From NCBI RefSeq assembly GCF_011617705.1, contig NZ_CP050154.1, positions 1,984,001-2,048,000 of the forward strand: a DNA stretch of 64,000 bases, in the 5' to 3' direction. Positions 32,443 to 40,957 of the stretch are shown here, one piece after another. Below the pieces are notes generated by a model, which did no database searches, had not been told where the DNA came from, and was given only the letters and a program-made list of their open reading frames with translations. A program made the translations under genes and the position numbers. The DNA is from Brevibacterium limosum (GTDB taxonomy: Bacteria; Actinomycetota; Actinomycetes; Actinomycetales; Brevibacteriaceae). Position 1 is the first letter of the stretch. Every line of letters begins with the position of its first letter.

Positions 32443-33234
32443 ATGTCAGCAGCACCAGTCATCGAGCAGCTCAGCCGGGAGACGGGGATCTCCACGGCTG
32501 CGGCACTGTTCGATAAGATCCCGCCCCATCCGGTGGATCCTGTGCTCTCTCCGCTGTTTCGCCGCGGTGGTCTGCCGCGTGGGGAACTCGTCACCGTCAC
32601 CGGTGAGCTGTCGCTGAGCTGCGGCCTGGCGACGATCGCTGCGGCCACCCGGGAGCAGAAGTGGTGTGCCGGCATCGGACTCGGCGAACCGTCCGTGTCC
32701 TCGATCGCCGACCTCGGTGTCGACCTCGACCATTTCGTCAATCTCGCGACCCCCGGGGAGGACTGGCTGCGGGTGGCTTCGATCCTCATCGAATCCTTCG
32801 ACATCATCCTCGTCGACCCCGGCTTCGCACCGAGCGCTTCGGAGCGGGCCCGACTTCTGGCGAAGATCCGTGAACGACGAATGAGCCTCATCAGTCTCCG
32901 CCCCCTGTCCGGCAGCACGGAGCAGATCGAGATCACCGATACCCGCTGGGCGGGTGCCGAACACGGTCGCGGACGCCTGCAGTCCTGCCTCGTGCGCGCC
33001 CGTTCACAGACGGGGACCCATCGGTTCCTGCTGCCGGGACCGTCCGGGACTCCCACCAGCGTCCCCGCGGGGACGCTGGAAGTGGTGGCAGGCACCGCCC
33101 CCGCAGAGACCTCCGACGTCTCTGACACAGCCGTCGGAGCATCCGGCGTCCCGACAGAGGATGCGGACGCGGCCGACGATCCTCGGTGGTCGACGATCAC
33201 ACAGCTGCGGCAGGTGATCAGCCATGTCGGGTGA
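32443..33234 (+). CDS. imuA': ImuA'-type mutasome accessory protein
   Basis: Accessory factor of the ImuB-DnaE2 translesion system, distantly RecA-like. The 263-residue protein has PLFRRGGLPRGELVTVTGEL, the degenerate nucleotide-binding region of ImuA' without a standard Walker A, and a C-terminal tail of about 60 residues that is Ala/Thr/Asp-rich and contains a VPAGT palindrome element (207-211). I prefer ATG 32443 to 32434 because the -10-like hexamer is 7 nt upstream and would exclude the earlier codon. It overlaps imuB by 11 bases and is the first gene of an SOS-controlled operon. Confidence 0.85.
   Translation: MSAAPVIEQLSRETGISTAAALFDKIPPHPVDPVLSPLFRRGGLPRGELVTVTGELSLSCGLATIAAATREQKWCAGIGLGEPSVSSIADLGVDLDHFVNLATPGEDWLRVASILIESFDIILVDPGFAPSASERARLLAKIRERRMSLISLRPLSGSTEQIEITDTRWAGAEHGRGRLQSCLVRARSQTGTHRFLLPGPSGTPTSVPAGTLEVVAGTAPAETSDVSDTAVGASGVPTEDADAADDPRWSTITQLRQVISHVG
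33060..33075. repeat. Interspersed palindrome copy 7, in imuA'
   Basis: CGTCCCCGCGGGGACG within a 20-base palindrome (33058-33077, one mismatch at the ends), read in frame as VPAGT. Confidence 0.75.
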
Positions 33235-34858
33235 GCCCGACCGCACCCTCGTCCTCACCGTGCCCGACTGGCCGGCCGTGGCCGCAGCGGTCGAACACGA
33301 CATCGCACCGGGCCGCCCGGTCGCGGTCCTCCACGCAGGCAAGGTCATCGCCGCCGATGCTCCCGCCCGTGCCGCCGGAATCACCGCCGGGAACAACAAA
33401 CGCGCCGTGGGATACCGCTGTCCGGAAGCCCACGTCGCAGTCTGGGACGAAGAGGCCGACAATCGGCATTTCAGTGCCGGGGTCGGTGCCCTCGAAGGCC
33501 TCGTCGCCCGGTTCACTCTGCTCAGTCCGGGAACATTGGCGGTTCCTCTCGACTCGCTCAGACACGGCTGCGCAAACGAAGCCGATGCTGTCGAAACCCT
33601 GGTCTCGGCTCTCGTCGATGACACCGGGTGGGAGTTCTTCCCCGGAATCGCCGACACCGTCTTCGCCGCAGTCCTCGCCGCCGGTCAGGCGCGCCGAGTC
33701 GAGCCCGGGCAGACCGCGGACTTCCTCTCCGCCCAGCCGATCACCACCCTGGAGTACGCCGGCGCCGAGGCGCCCGCGCTGATCGAGGTCTTCCTGCAGC
33801 TGGGGCTGCGCACCCTCGGAGACTTCGCCCGCCTCGAGGCCAAAGATGTGAACGCACGCTTCGGTGCCTTCGGTCGACATCTGCACGACCTGGCCTCCGG
33901 ACGGGAAGGGGCTCCGCTCGCCGACCACGTCCGCGGCGAACGGCTCGAAGTCGAACTCGACCTCGATGCCCCGACGACCCGCAGCGACACCCTCGGCTTC
34001 CTCGCCCGCCAGCTCGGCGCAGATCTGCTGGCCAAGGTGCGCAGGCAGGGGCTGGTCTGCACCCAGATCACGATCGAACTCGATGCAGCGACCGGCCAGT
34101 CCTCATCCCGGACCTGGCGAATCGAGGACATGCAGGAGAATGCGATCGCTGACCGCCTGCGGTGGCAGGCCGAAGGCTGGCTGGCCGGAGTGAGCACCGG
34201 AACCGCGAACACCGGATCGGGACAGGGTCCTCAGCCGGCGCAGGCCGACCCGCAGGCGCTCGACATCGGCGACGAACCGGCACCCGATGCCGAGGACTTC
34301 ACCGAGGACGGCATCATCGCGCTGCGCCTCATCGCGGCCGAACTGACCACTCCGATCGGTGCCACACGCAGCCTGTTCGACGAGAACACCGGCCAGATCA
34401 CCCATACGCTCGAGCGTCTGCAGGGACTGTTCGGTCCCGATGCCGTTCTGGTCCCCGGCCTCCAAGGCGGGTGGGACCCCGCCGAGACGAACCTGTGGAC
34501 CCCGTGGCAGCAGGCAGCCGTCCCCGAACGCAGCCCTGCCGCCCCCTGGCCCGGTGCCCTGCACGCACCCCGTCCGACGACTGTCGAACACTCCGCCGTC
34601 GATGTGCTCGCAGCCGACGGCTCACCGGTGGAAGCACGCCCCTCGGGGTTGGGAGCCGCACCGGCGACGATCAGATTCCCCACCGGGCAGACCGAGACCA
34701 TCACCGACTACTCGGGCTCCTGGCCCATCGAATCCGGATGGTGGGACCCGAGCCGATCCGTCTACCGGACACGTCTGCAGGTGGTCACCGATGGCGGCCG
34801 TGCCCTCCTGCTGAGCAAGGAACACGGCCAGTGGTACCTCACCGGCCGCTACTGCTGA
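33224..34858 (+). CDS. imuB: ImuB, inactive Y-family polymerase-like adaptor
   Basis: Bridges DnaE2 to the sliding clamp during error-prone synthesis. The 544-residue protein aligns by eye with Y-family polymerases but lacks the acidic catalytic residues: the N-terminal DxD position reads VPDWPAVAA and the SxDE position reads VPLDSLRHG. A little-finger-like region (about 235-330) and a long C-terminal part (400-544) with WYLTGRYC at the end follow, as in mycobacterial ImuB. The start overlaps imuA'. A 32-bp tandem duplication begins in its last codons. Confidence 0.9.
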   Translation: MSGEPDRTLVLTVPDWPAVAAAVEHDIAPGRPVAVLHAGKVIAADAPARAAGITAGNNKRAVGYRCPEAHVAVWDEEADNRHFSAGVGALEGLVARFTLLSPGTLAVPLDSLRHGCANEADAVETLVSALVDDTGWEFFPGIADTVFAAVLAAGQARRVEPGQTADFLSAQPITTLEYAGAEAPALIEVFLQLGLRTLGDFARLEAKDVNARFGAFGRHLHDLASGREGAPLADHVRGERLEVELDLDAPTTRSDTLGFLARQLGADLLAKVRRQGLVCTQITIELDAATGQSSSRTWRIEDMQENAIADRLRWQAEGWLAGVSTGTANTGSGQGPQPAQADPQALDIGDEPAPDAEDFTEDGIIALRLIAAELTTPIGATRSLFDENTGQITHTLERLQGLFGPDAVLVPGLQGGWDPAETNLWTPWQQAAVPERSPAAPWPGALHAPRPTTVEHSAVDVLAADGSPVEARPSGLGAAPATIRFPTGQTETITDYSGSWPIESGWWDPSRSVYRTRLQVVTDGGRALLLSKEHGQWYLTGRYC

Positions 34859-34904
34859 CCGGCAAACCGCTGACCGGCCGCTGCTGCTGACCGGCGACCC
34901 GCTG
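34841..34904 (+). repeat. 32-bp tandem duplication across the imuB stop
   Basis: 34841-34872 and 34873-34904 match at 29 of 32 positions. The first unit contains the imuB stop (TGCTGA); each unit repeats CTGACCGGC twice, so more TGA triplets follow the real stop. Confidence 0.7.
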
Positions 34905-34937
34905 ACCGACGACGACCTCTGAGAGGAGGAGACCCCG

Positions 34938-37900
34938 ATGGGCTTCTCGAACCCGCGCACCCCCTGGTCGAAGCTGGCCCGCAGACTCGAAGGAAAGGAC
35001 AGCGTCGACAAACCGGCTGTCGACAAGCAGCCTGTCGATAAGCACGCCGACGGCTCCGATGCGCCCGCATTCTCCCGCCCCGACCGCTACCAAGTCTCGG
35101 TCGGCCCCGGCGGTTCGGACGGACGCAGCCGCTATCAGGGACCGAAAGGCACCGGCGCCGGCCAGGGGCCCGGCAGCGGACCGCTGCTGCGCCGCAGCGG
35201 TGTGGACTGGGCTGAGCTGCACGTGCATTCCCAGTTCAGCTTCCTCGACGGAGCCTCCGATCCCGAAGAGCTCGTCGCCGCCGGAGCCGCCGCCGGGCTG
35301 AGTTCCTTGGCGCTGACCGACCACAACGGCCTCTACGGCGCCGTCCGCTTCTCCCAAGCCGCCGCCGAGGTGGGGCTGGACACCGTGTTCGGCTCCGAGC
35401 TGTCCGTGGGGCTGAAGGAGAAGATCCCCGGTCAGACCGATCCCGATGCCACCCACCTGCTTGTTCTCGCCCGCAGCGTCGAGGGCTATCACCAGCTCTC
35501 TCAGATCATCACCGCGGCGAACCTGCGCGGTGAGAAGAACCGCCCACTCTTCGACCTCGAAGAACTGGCGGCCGAGAACGGAGACTGGATGATCCTCACC
35601 GGCTGTCGCAAGGGCCCGCTGCGACGGGCGCTGGGCGATGACGACGGCGGGCTCGGTGCTCTGCGCGAACTCACTTCACTCTTCGGACCCGACCGGGTCG
35701 CCGTCGAACTCAGCCGGGACGGAACCCCGGACGACGATGAGCGGCTGCGCCACCTCGGCGATCTGGCTTCGCGGATGGGACTGCCGATCATGGCCAGCAA
35801 CGCCGTCCACTTCGCCACCCGGGCCGGGTGGAAGTCGGCGCAGGTGAGGGCCTCGGTGCGATCACGATTGTCGCTGGACGAACTGGCAGGATGGCTGCCG
35901 GCGACGGCGAGCGCACGCATCCACACCGGTGAGGAGATGCTCGCACGGTTCCCTCGGCAGGCTGTGGACAATGCGGTGCGGATCGGTCGGGACTGTTCCT
36001 TCGTCCTCTCCTCGGCCCGTCCCGACCTGCCGAAGGCGCCGATGCCCGACGACGGTGACGGTGAGGCCTACCTGCGCGGACTCATCGCCGAACGCGGGCG
36101 GCACCGCTACGGTTCCAGAGCAGAGCATCCGCGGGCGTGGGAGCAACTGGACCGGGAGATGGACATGATCGCCCGGCTGGGCTTCTGCGGCTACTTCCTC
36201 ATCGTCTTCGACATCACCGAGTTCTGCCGCAATATGGGCATCTTCTGCCAGGGTCGGGGTTCGGCGGCGAACTCCGCGGTCTGCTTCGTCCTGGGCATCA
36301 CCGCCGTCGACGCCGTCAAGCACGGGCTGCTCTTCGACCGGTTCCTGTCCCCGGACCGCAAGGGGTACCCGGACATCGACATCGACATCGAATCCGGCCG
36401 CCGCGAAGAGGTCATCCAGTACGTCTACGACCACTTCGGCCGCGACCGGGCCGCCCAAGTCGCCAACGTCATCACCTACCGCGCGAAGTCGGCGATCCGG
36501 GACGCCGCATTCAGCCTCGGCTACGCTCCCGGACAGCAGGACGCGTTCTCGAAGTCGAGCAACCGGTGGTCGAGCCTGCCCGATGCCGAGGACTCACCGG
36601 TGCCCGCCCCGGTGCTCGAGGTCGCCGAGGATCTGCTCGGCTCACCGCGTCATCTTGGCATCCACTCCGGCGGGATGATCCTCGCCGACCGTGCCATCGG
36701 CGAAGTCGTGCCGATCGAAAAGGCGACGATGGGCCACCGCACCGTCGTCCAATGGGACAAGGACGACTGCGCGGCCATGGACCTGGTGAAGTTCGACCTG
36801 CTCGGCCTGGGCATGCTCACCGCCCTGCACGAGATGGTCGGGCTCGTCCACCGCCACACCGGGATCCTCATCGACCGCGCGGAGATCGATGACGACGACG
36901 AAGCCGTCTACGAGATGCTCTGCCGCGCCGATGCCGTCGGAGTCTTCCAAGTCGAATCCCGCGCCCAGCTGGCGACCCTGCCCCGACTGCGGCCGAAGAA
37001 GTTCTACGACCTGGCTGTCCAGGTCGCCCTCATCCGACCGGGACCGATCCAAGGCGGATCCGTCCACCCCTATATCCGCCGACGGCAGGGCCTCGATACG
37101 GTCGAATACCTCCATCCGCTGCTCGAGAAGTCCTTGTCCAAGACCTGCGGAGTCCCACTGTTCCAAGAGCAGCTGATGCAGATGGCCATCGATGTCGGCG
37201 GGTTCACCGGTGCCGATGCCGACCGGCTGCGCCAGGCCATGGGCTCACGCCGGTCGGAGAAGCGGATGGCCGAACTCGCCGAGAAGTTCCGCTCAGGTGC
37301 CGTGGAGCGCGGAGTGGATGAGGACACCGCCGAGACGATCTTCTCCACCATCGCCGCCTTCGCGAACTACGGGTTCCCCGAATCGCATGCCATCAGCTTC
37401 GCGAACCTCGTCTATCAGTCCGCCTGGTTCAAATACCACCACCACGCGGCCTTCACCGCCGGACTGCTGCGCAGCCAGCCGATGGGGTTCTACTCCCCGC
37501 AGTCGCTCATCGCCGACGCCCGCCGCCACGGGGTGCCGATCCTGCCCGTCGACATCCGCAGGTCGCAGGCGGCCACGGACCTCGAGCGGGTCGGGCCCGG
37601 GGAACCGGGACACAGCACCGCCTCGGCGGGGGAATTGGGGATCCGCTTGGGACTGGACACGGTCGCACATGTCGGCTCCTTCGCCGAGGTGATCGTGACC
37701 GAACGCGACAACGCGCCGTTCGCCTCGGTGGCGGATCTGGCCGAACGCACCGGAATCGGCAAACAGGCCCTGGAATCGCTGGCCACGGCCGGAGCACTGG
37801 CCGGATTCGACCTCGACCGCCGGCAGGCGCTGTGGCTGGCCGGGGGAGTCGCCGGAGCCCATCCGGGGCTGCTGCCGGGGACGGCGAGCGTGGACTCGGC

Positions 37901-38330
37901 CCCGACCCTGCCGGCCATGGACGCCTTCGACATCACCCTGGCCGAGCTCTTCTCCACCGGAATCACCGTCGACGGCTATCCCACGCAGATGATGCGTGAG
38001 CAGCTGAACGCGCGCGGGTACTCCTCGACCGCGGATGCCGCACGTGCCGGGGACGGGACCCGGATGACGGTGGCCGCGATCGTCACGCACCGGCAGCGCC
38101 CGGCCACCGCCTCGGGGATCACCTTCATCAACCTCGAGGACGAATTCGGAATGCTCAATGTCGTAGCCACGGCCGGACTGATGAAACGCTTCCGCACGGT
38201 CGCGACCTCCCGCAACGCCCTCGTCGTCACCGGGCTCATCCAACGTGGGGGAGACGTGGTCAGCCTCTACGCGCACAAGCTCATCCCCCTCGACGTGCAG
38301 CTGCCGACGAAGGCACGGAACTTCCGGTGA
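34938..38330 (+). CDS. dnaE2: Error-prone DNA polymerase DnaE2
   Basis: C-family polymerase for translesion synthesis and induced mutagenesis. The 1130-residue protein has an N-terminal extension of about 90 residues, a PHP domain starting AELHVHSQFSFLDGA (about residue 93), the catalytic Asp cluster YPDIDIDIESGRREEV and a C-terminal OB-fold region. The extension contains three 15-bp repeats encoding a VDK(P/Q/H)-type pentapeptide. GAGGAGGAG lies before the ATG. It is the third gene of the SOS-box-preceded mutasome. Confidence 0.95.
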   Translation: MGFSNPRTPWSKLARRLEGKDSVDKPAVDKQPVDKHADGSDAPAFSRPDRYQVSVGPGGSDGRSRYQGPKGTGAGQGPGSGPLLRRSGVDWAELHVHSQFSFLDGASDPEELVAAGAAAGLSSLALTDHNGLYGAVRFSQAAAEVGLDTVFGSELSVGLKEKIPGQTDPDATHLLVLARSVEGYHQLSQIITAANLRGEKNRPLFDLEELAAENGDWMILTGCRKGPLRRALGDDDGGLGALRELTSLFGPDRVAVELSRDGTPDDDERLRHLGDLASRMGLPIMASNAVHFATRAGWKSAQVRASVRSRLSLDELAGWLPATASARIHTGEEMLARFPRQAVDNAVRIGRDCSFVLSSARPDLPKAPMPDDGDGEAYLRGLIAERGRHRYGSRAEHPRAWEQLDREMDMIARLGFCGYFLIVFDITEFCRNMGIFCQGRGSAANSAVCFVLGITAVDAVKHGLLFDRFLSPDRKGYPDIDIDIESGRREEVIQYVYDHFGRDRAAQVANVITYRAKSAIRDAAFSLGYAPGQQDAFSKSSNRWSSLPDAEDSPVPAPVLEVAEDLLGSPRHLGIHSGGMILADRAIGEVVPIEKATMGHRTVVQWDKDDCAAMDLVKFDLLGLGMLTALHEMVGLVHRHTGILIDRAEIDDDDEAVYEMLCRADAVGVFQVESRAQLATLPRLRPKKFYDLAVQVALIRPGPIQGGSVHPYIRRRQGLDTVEYLHPLLEKSLSKTCGVPLFQEQLMQMAIDVGGFTGADADRLRQAMGSRRSEKRMAELAEKFRSGAVERGVDEDTAETIFSTIAAFANYGFPESHAISFANLVYQSAWFKYHHHAAFTAGLLRSQPMGFYSPQSLIADARRHGVPILPVDIRRSQAATDLERVGPGEPGHSTASAGELGIRLGLDTVAHVGSFAEVIVTERDNAPFASVADLAERTGIGKQALESLATAGALAGFDLDRRQALWLAGGVAGAHPGLLPGTASVDSAPTLPAMDAFDITLAELFSTGITVDGYPTQMMREQLNARGYSSTADAARAGDGTRMTVAAIVTHRQRPATASGITFINLEDEFGMLNVVATAGLMKRFRTVATSRNALVVTGLIQRGGDVVSLYAHKLIPLDVQLPTKARNFR
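35004..35048 (+). repeat. 15-bp coding tandem repeat at the dnaE2 5' end
   Basis: Three units (35004, 35019, 35034) beginning GTCGA(C/T)A encode VDKPA, VDKQP and VDKHA in the N-terminal extension. Confidence 0.65.
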
Positions 38331-38344
38331 CCCGTGGAAGCGAC

Positions 38345-38434
38345 GATGACCTGCTGGACGTCTTGTGACGAAAGATGACAGACGATGACATCAACATGAC
38401 ACACAGGCGGACGCGGGAGGCGGAAGTCGATGAC
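38345..38434 (+). promoter_or_regulatory. GATGAC direct repeats upstream of metY
   Basis: GATGAC occurs at 38345, 38374, 38384 and 38429, with CATGAC at 38395, in the 166-base gap before metY. The cluster may be a regulator site or chance. A TAGACA at about 38437 is the only -10-like hexamer seen. Confidence 0.3.
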
Positions 38435-38496
38435 AGTAGACACATCACACCGACTCCATCAGCCGGCACCACCGCTGCACCCACCGAGGAGACACC

Positions 38497-39819
38497 ATGA
38501 GCCAGTCATTCGACACCCGCCAGATCCACGCAGGACAGACCCCCGACCCGGTCACCGGTTCGCGCGCCCTGCCCATCCACCAGACCACCTCGTTCGTCTT
38601 CGACAGCAACGAGACCGCGGCCAACCGCTTCGCTCTGTCCGAACTCGGGCCCATCTACACCCGCATCACGAACCCGACCACCGAGGTCGTGGAGAACCGC
38701 ATCGCCGACCTCGAAGGCGGAGTCCACGCCGTGCTCACCGCTTCGGGACAGTCCGCGGCGCTGCTGGCGATCACGAACATCGCCGGCGCCGGTGACCATA
38801 TCGTCGCCAGCTCCAGCCTCTACGGCGGAACCCAGAACCTGTTCAATGTCACCCTGCGCAAGCTCGGTATCGACACCACCTTCGTCGACGTCGATGACCT
38901 CGATGAATGGAAGAACGCGGTGCAGGACAACACGAAGCTGTTCTTCGCCGAGGTCGTGTCCAACCCCCGCTCCGACGTCCTCGACATCACCGCCGTCGCG
39001 GACATCGCCCATGCCGCCGGTGTGCCGCTGTTCACCGACAACACCCTGGCCAGCCCCTACCTGGTGCGTCCGATCGAGCACGGCGCCGACGTCGTCATCC
39101 ACTCGGCCACGAAGTACCTCGGCGGCCACGGCACCTCGATCGCCGGAGTCCTCGTCGACAGCGGAAACTTCGACTACGGCGCACAGCCGGAGAAGTTCCC
39201 CGGCTTCAACGAACCCGATGAGTCCTACAACGGTCTCGTCTACGCCCGCGACCTCGGCGCCGACGGCGTCCTCGGAGCGAATGTGGCCTTCGGACTCAAG
39301 GCCCGCGTGCAGGGTCTGCGCGACCTCGGACCGGCAGCCAGCCCGTTCAACGCCTTCCTCATCGCCCAGGGACTGGAGACGCTGAGCCTGCGCATCGCCC
39401 GCCACGTCGAGAACGCGGAGAAGGTCGCCGCCTACCTCGAAGGCCACGAACAGGTCACCCGCGTCGCCTACGCCGGACTCGCCTCGAGCCCGTGGAACGA
39501 CAAGGCGAAGAAGTACCTGCCGAACGGTGTCGGTTCGGTGCTGGCCTTCGACATCGCCGGCGGCTACGACGCGGCAGTCGCCTTCGTCGACGCCCTCGAA
39601 CTGCACTCGCACGTGGCCAATATCGGCGACGTCCGCTCGCTCGTCATCCACCCGGCCTCGACCACCCACTCGCAGCTCGACGAAGCGGCCCAGGAAGCAG
39701 CCGGAGTCAACCCGGCCCTGGTGCGTCTGTCCGTGGGACTCGAAGGCATCGACGACATCATCGGCGACCTCGACAAGGGCTTCGCAGCGGCAGCGGCGAA
39801 GGCGTCGGCCGCGGCCTGA
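38497..39819 (+). CDS. metY: O-acetylhomoserine aminocarboxypropyltransferase (sulfhydrylase)
   Basis: PLP enzyme that makes homocysteine from O-acetylhomoserine and sulfide. The 440-residue protein is of the Cys/Met-metabolism family, with the PLP lysine in HSATKYLGGHGTSIAG (K206) and an N-terminal IHAGQTPDPVTGSRALPIH typical of MetY. GAGGAG lies before the ATG. metX, which makes its substrate, starts one base after the metY stop, so the pair forms a direct sulfhydrylation route to methionine. Confidence 0.95.
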   Translation: MSQSFDTRQIHAGQTPDPVTGSRALPIHQTTSFVFDSNETAANRFALSELGPIYTRITNPTTEVVENRIADLEGGVHAVLTASGQSAALLAITNIAGAGDHIVASSSLYGGTQNLFNVTLRKLGIDTTFVDVDDLDEWKNAVQDNTKLFFAEVVSNPRSDVLDITAVADIAHAAGVPLFTDNTLASPYLVRPIEHGADVVIHSATKYLGGHGTSIAGVLVDSGNFDYGAQPEKFPGFNEPDESYNGLVYARDLGADGVLGANVAFGLKARVQGLRDLGPAASPFNAFLIAQGLETLSLRIARHVENAEKVAAYLEGHEQVTRVAYAGLASSPWNDKAKKYLPNGVGSVLAFDIAGGYDAAVAFVDALELHSHVANIGDVRSLVIHPASTTHSQLDEAAQEAAGVNPALVRLSVGLEGIDDIIGDLDKGFAAAAAKASAAA

Positions 39820-39820
39820 G

Positions 39821-40855
39821 ATGACCACCCAGAGCACCTCCGTCGAACGGATCCTGGGCTTCGGCACGGACTCGGGGCACACATTCGGCACGGTCGAGAT
39901 CGCCTATGAGACCTTCGGCACCCTCAACGCCCAGCGATCCAATGCGATCCTCATCGAGCACGCTCTGACCGGCGACACCCGCGTCACCGAATGGTGGGCG
40001 GGTGTCGTGGGGCCCGGAGAAGCCGTGGATACGAACAAGTACTTCGTGGTGTGCGCGAATTCGCTCGGGGGCTGCTCGGGCACGACCGGGCCGCAGTCGC
40101 CCTACGGTGACGGTCTGGCCTACGGCTCGCGGTTTCCCACGGTGTCGATCCGGGACATGGCACGCCTGGAACACAACCTCGCCCAGATCCTCGGCATCGA
40201 TTCCTGGGTCGCCGTCATCGGCGGATCCATGGGAGGTGCGCGGGCCCTGGAATTCGCTCTGCTGGACGCTCGGAAGGTCCGCAAATGTGCGGTCATCGCC
40301 GCACCGGCCTTCTGCGAAGCCGACCAGATCGCCTGGGCGATGATGCAGGAACGCGCGATCGAACTCGACGCCGACTATTATTCCGGAGACTATTCGGCCG
40401 TCGGCAGCTTCCCCGGCCAGGGCCTCGGCCTGGCCCGACAGATCGCGCATCTGACGTACCGCAATGATGCCGACCTCAACGAACGCTTCTCCCGTCGGAT
40501 GCGTTCGGAGGACTACTACGAGGTGACCTCGTATCTGGACCACCAGGCGAAGAAGCTCACCGCCCGGTTCGACCCGCACAGCTACCTCGTGCTCACCCGG
40601 GCCCTGCGCGATCATGATGTGCGCCGAGGTCGCTCCTCCGATCTCAGAACCGCATTGGCCGACGCCTGCACGGACAACCTCGTCGTCTCCGTGTCCTCGG
40701 ACCGGCTGTTCCCGCCCGAGCAGGTGGGAATCCTCGCCGAGGCGCTGCCGGGCAGAGTCCGACACGACATCATCGACTCCCCGGTCGGCCACGACGGGTT
40801 CCTCACCGAGACCGTGAAGATCTCCGCGGTGCTCGCCGACTTCCTCGCCGCCTGA
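39821..40855 (+). CDS. metX: Homoserine O-acetyltransferase
   Basis: Acetylates homoserine with acetyl-CoA. The 344-residue alpha/beta-hydrolase has the nucleophile in IGGSMGGARALEF (S about 135), the Asp in VSVSSDRLFPP and the His in SPVGHDGFL; GGSMGGMQ-like motifs mark MetX. The ATG at 39821 is chosen since it lies directly behind the metY stop; longer readings in this frame are inside metY. A strong terminator follows. Confidence 0.94.
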   Translation: MTTQSTSVERILGFGTDSGHTFGTVEIAYETFGTLNAQRSNAILIEHALTGDTRVTEWWAGVVGPGEAVDTNKYFVVCANSLGGCSGTTGPQSPYGDGLAYGSRFPTVSIRDMARLEHNLAQILGIDSWVAVIGGSMGGARALEFALLDARKVRKCAVIAAPAFCEADQIAWAMMQERAIELDADYYSGDYSAVGSFPGQGLGLARQIAHLTYRNDADLNERFSRRMRSEDYYEVTSYLDHQAKKLTARFDPHSYLVLTRALRDHDVRRGRSSDLRTALADACTDNLVVSVSSDRLFPPEQVGILAEALPGRVRHDIIDSPVGHDGFLTETVKISAVLADFLAA

Positions 40856-40892
40856 GCTCGATCGGAACGCCGAAGCGCGCCGAGTCACCGAG

Positions 40893-40938
40893 CACCGGAA
40901 GACCCCCGCAGACCGTTCGCTGCGGGGGTCTTCCGGTG
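40893..40938. terminator. Terminator hairpin between metX and the acyl-CoA oxidase gene
   Basis: Perfect 19-base arms (40893-40911, 40920-40938) with an 8-base loop, between two convergent genes. No T tract. Confidence 0.7.
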
Positions 40939-40957
40939 TGCCTGCTTCAGGCCGCGG

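Noticed and set aside
38331-38496. SAM riboswitch upstream of metY
   Set aside because: I could not build the conserved helices of any SAM class in the leader; only short direct repeats are seen.
38506-39891. 461-codon antisense frame over metY
   Set aside because: Exactly opposite metY with third-position-driven openness; no family features.
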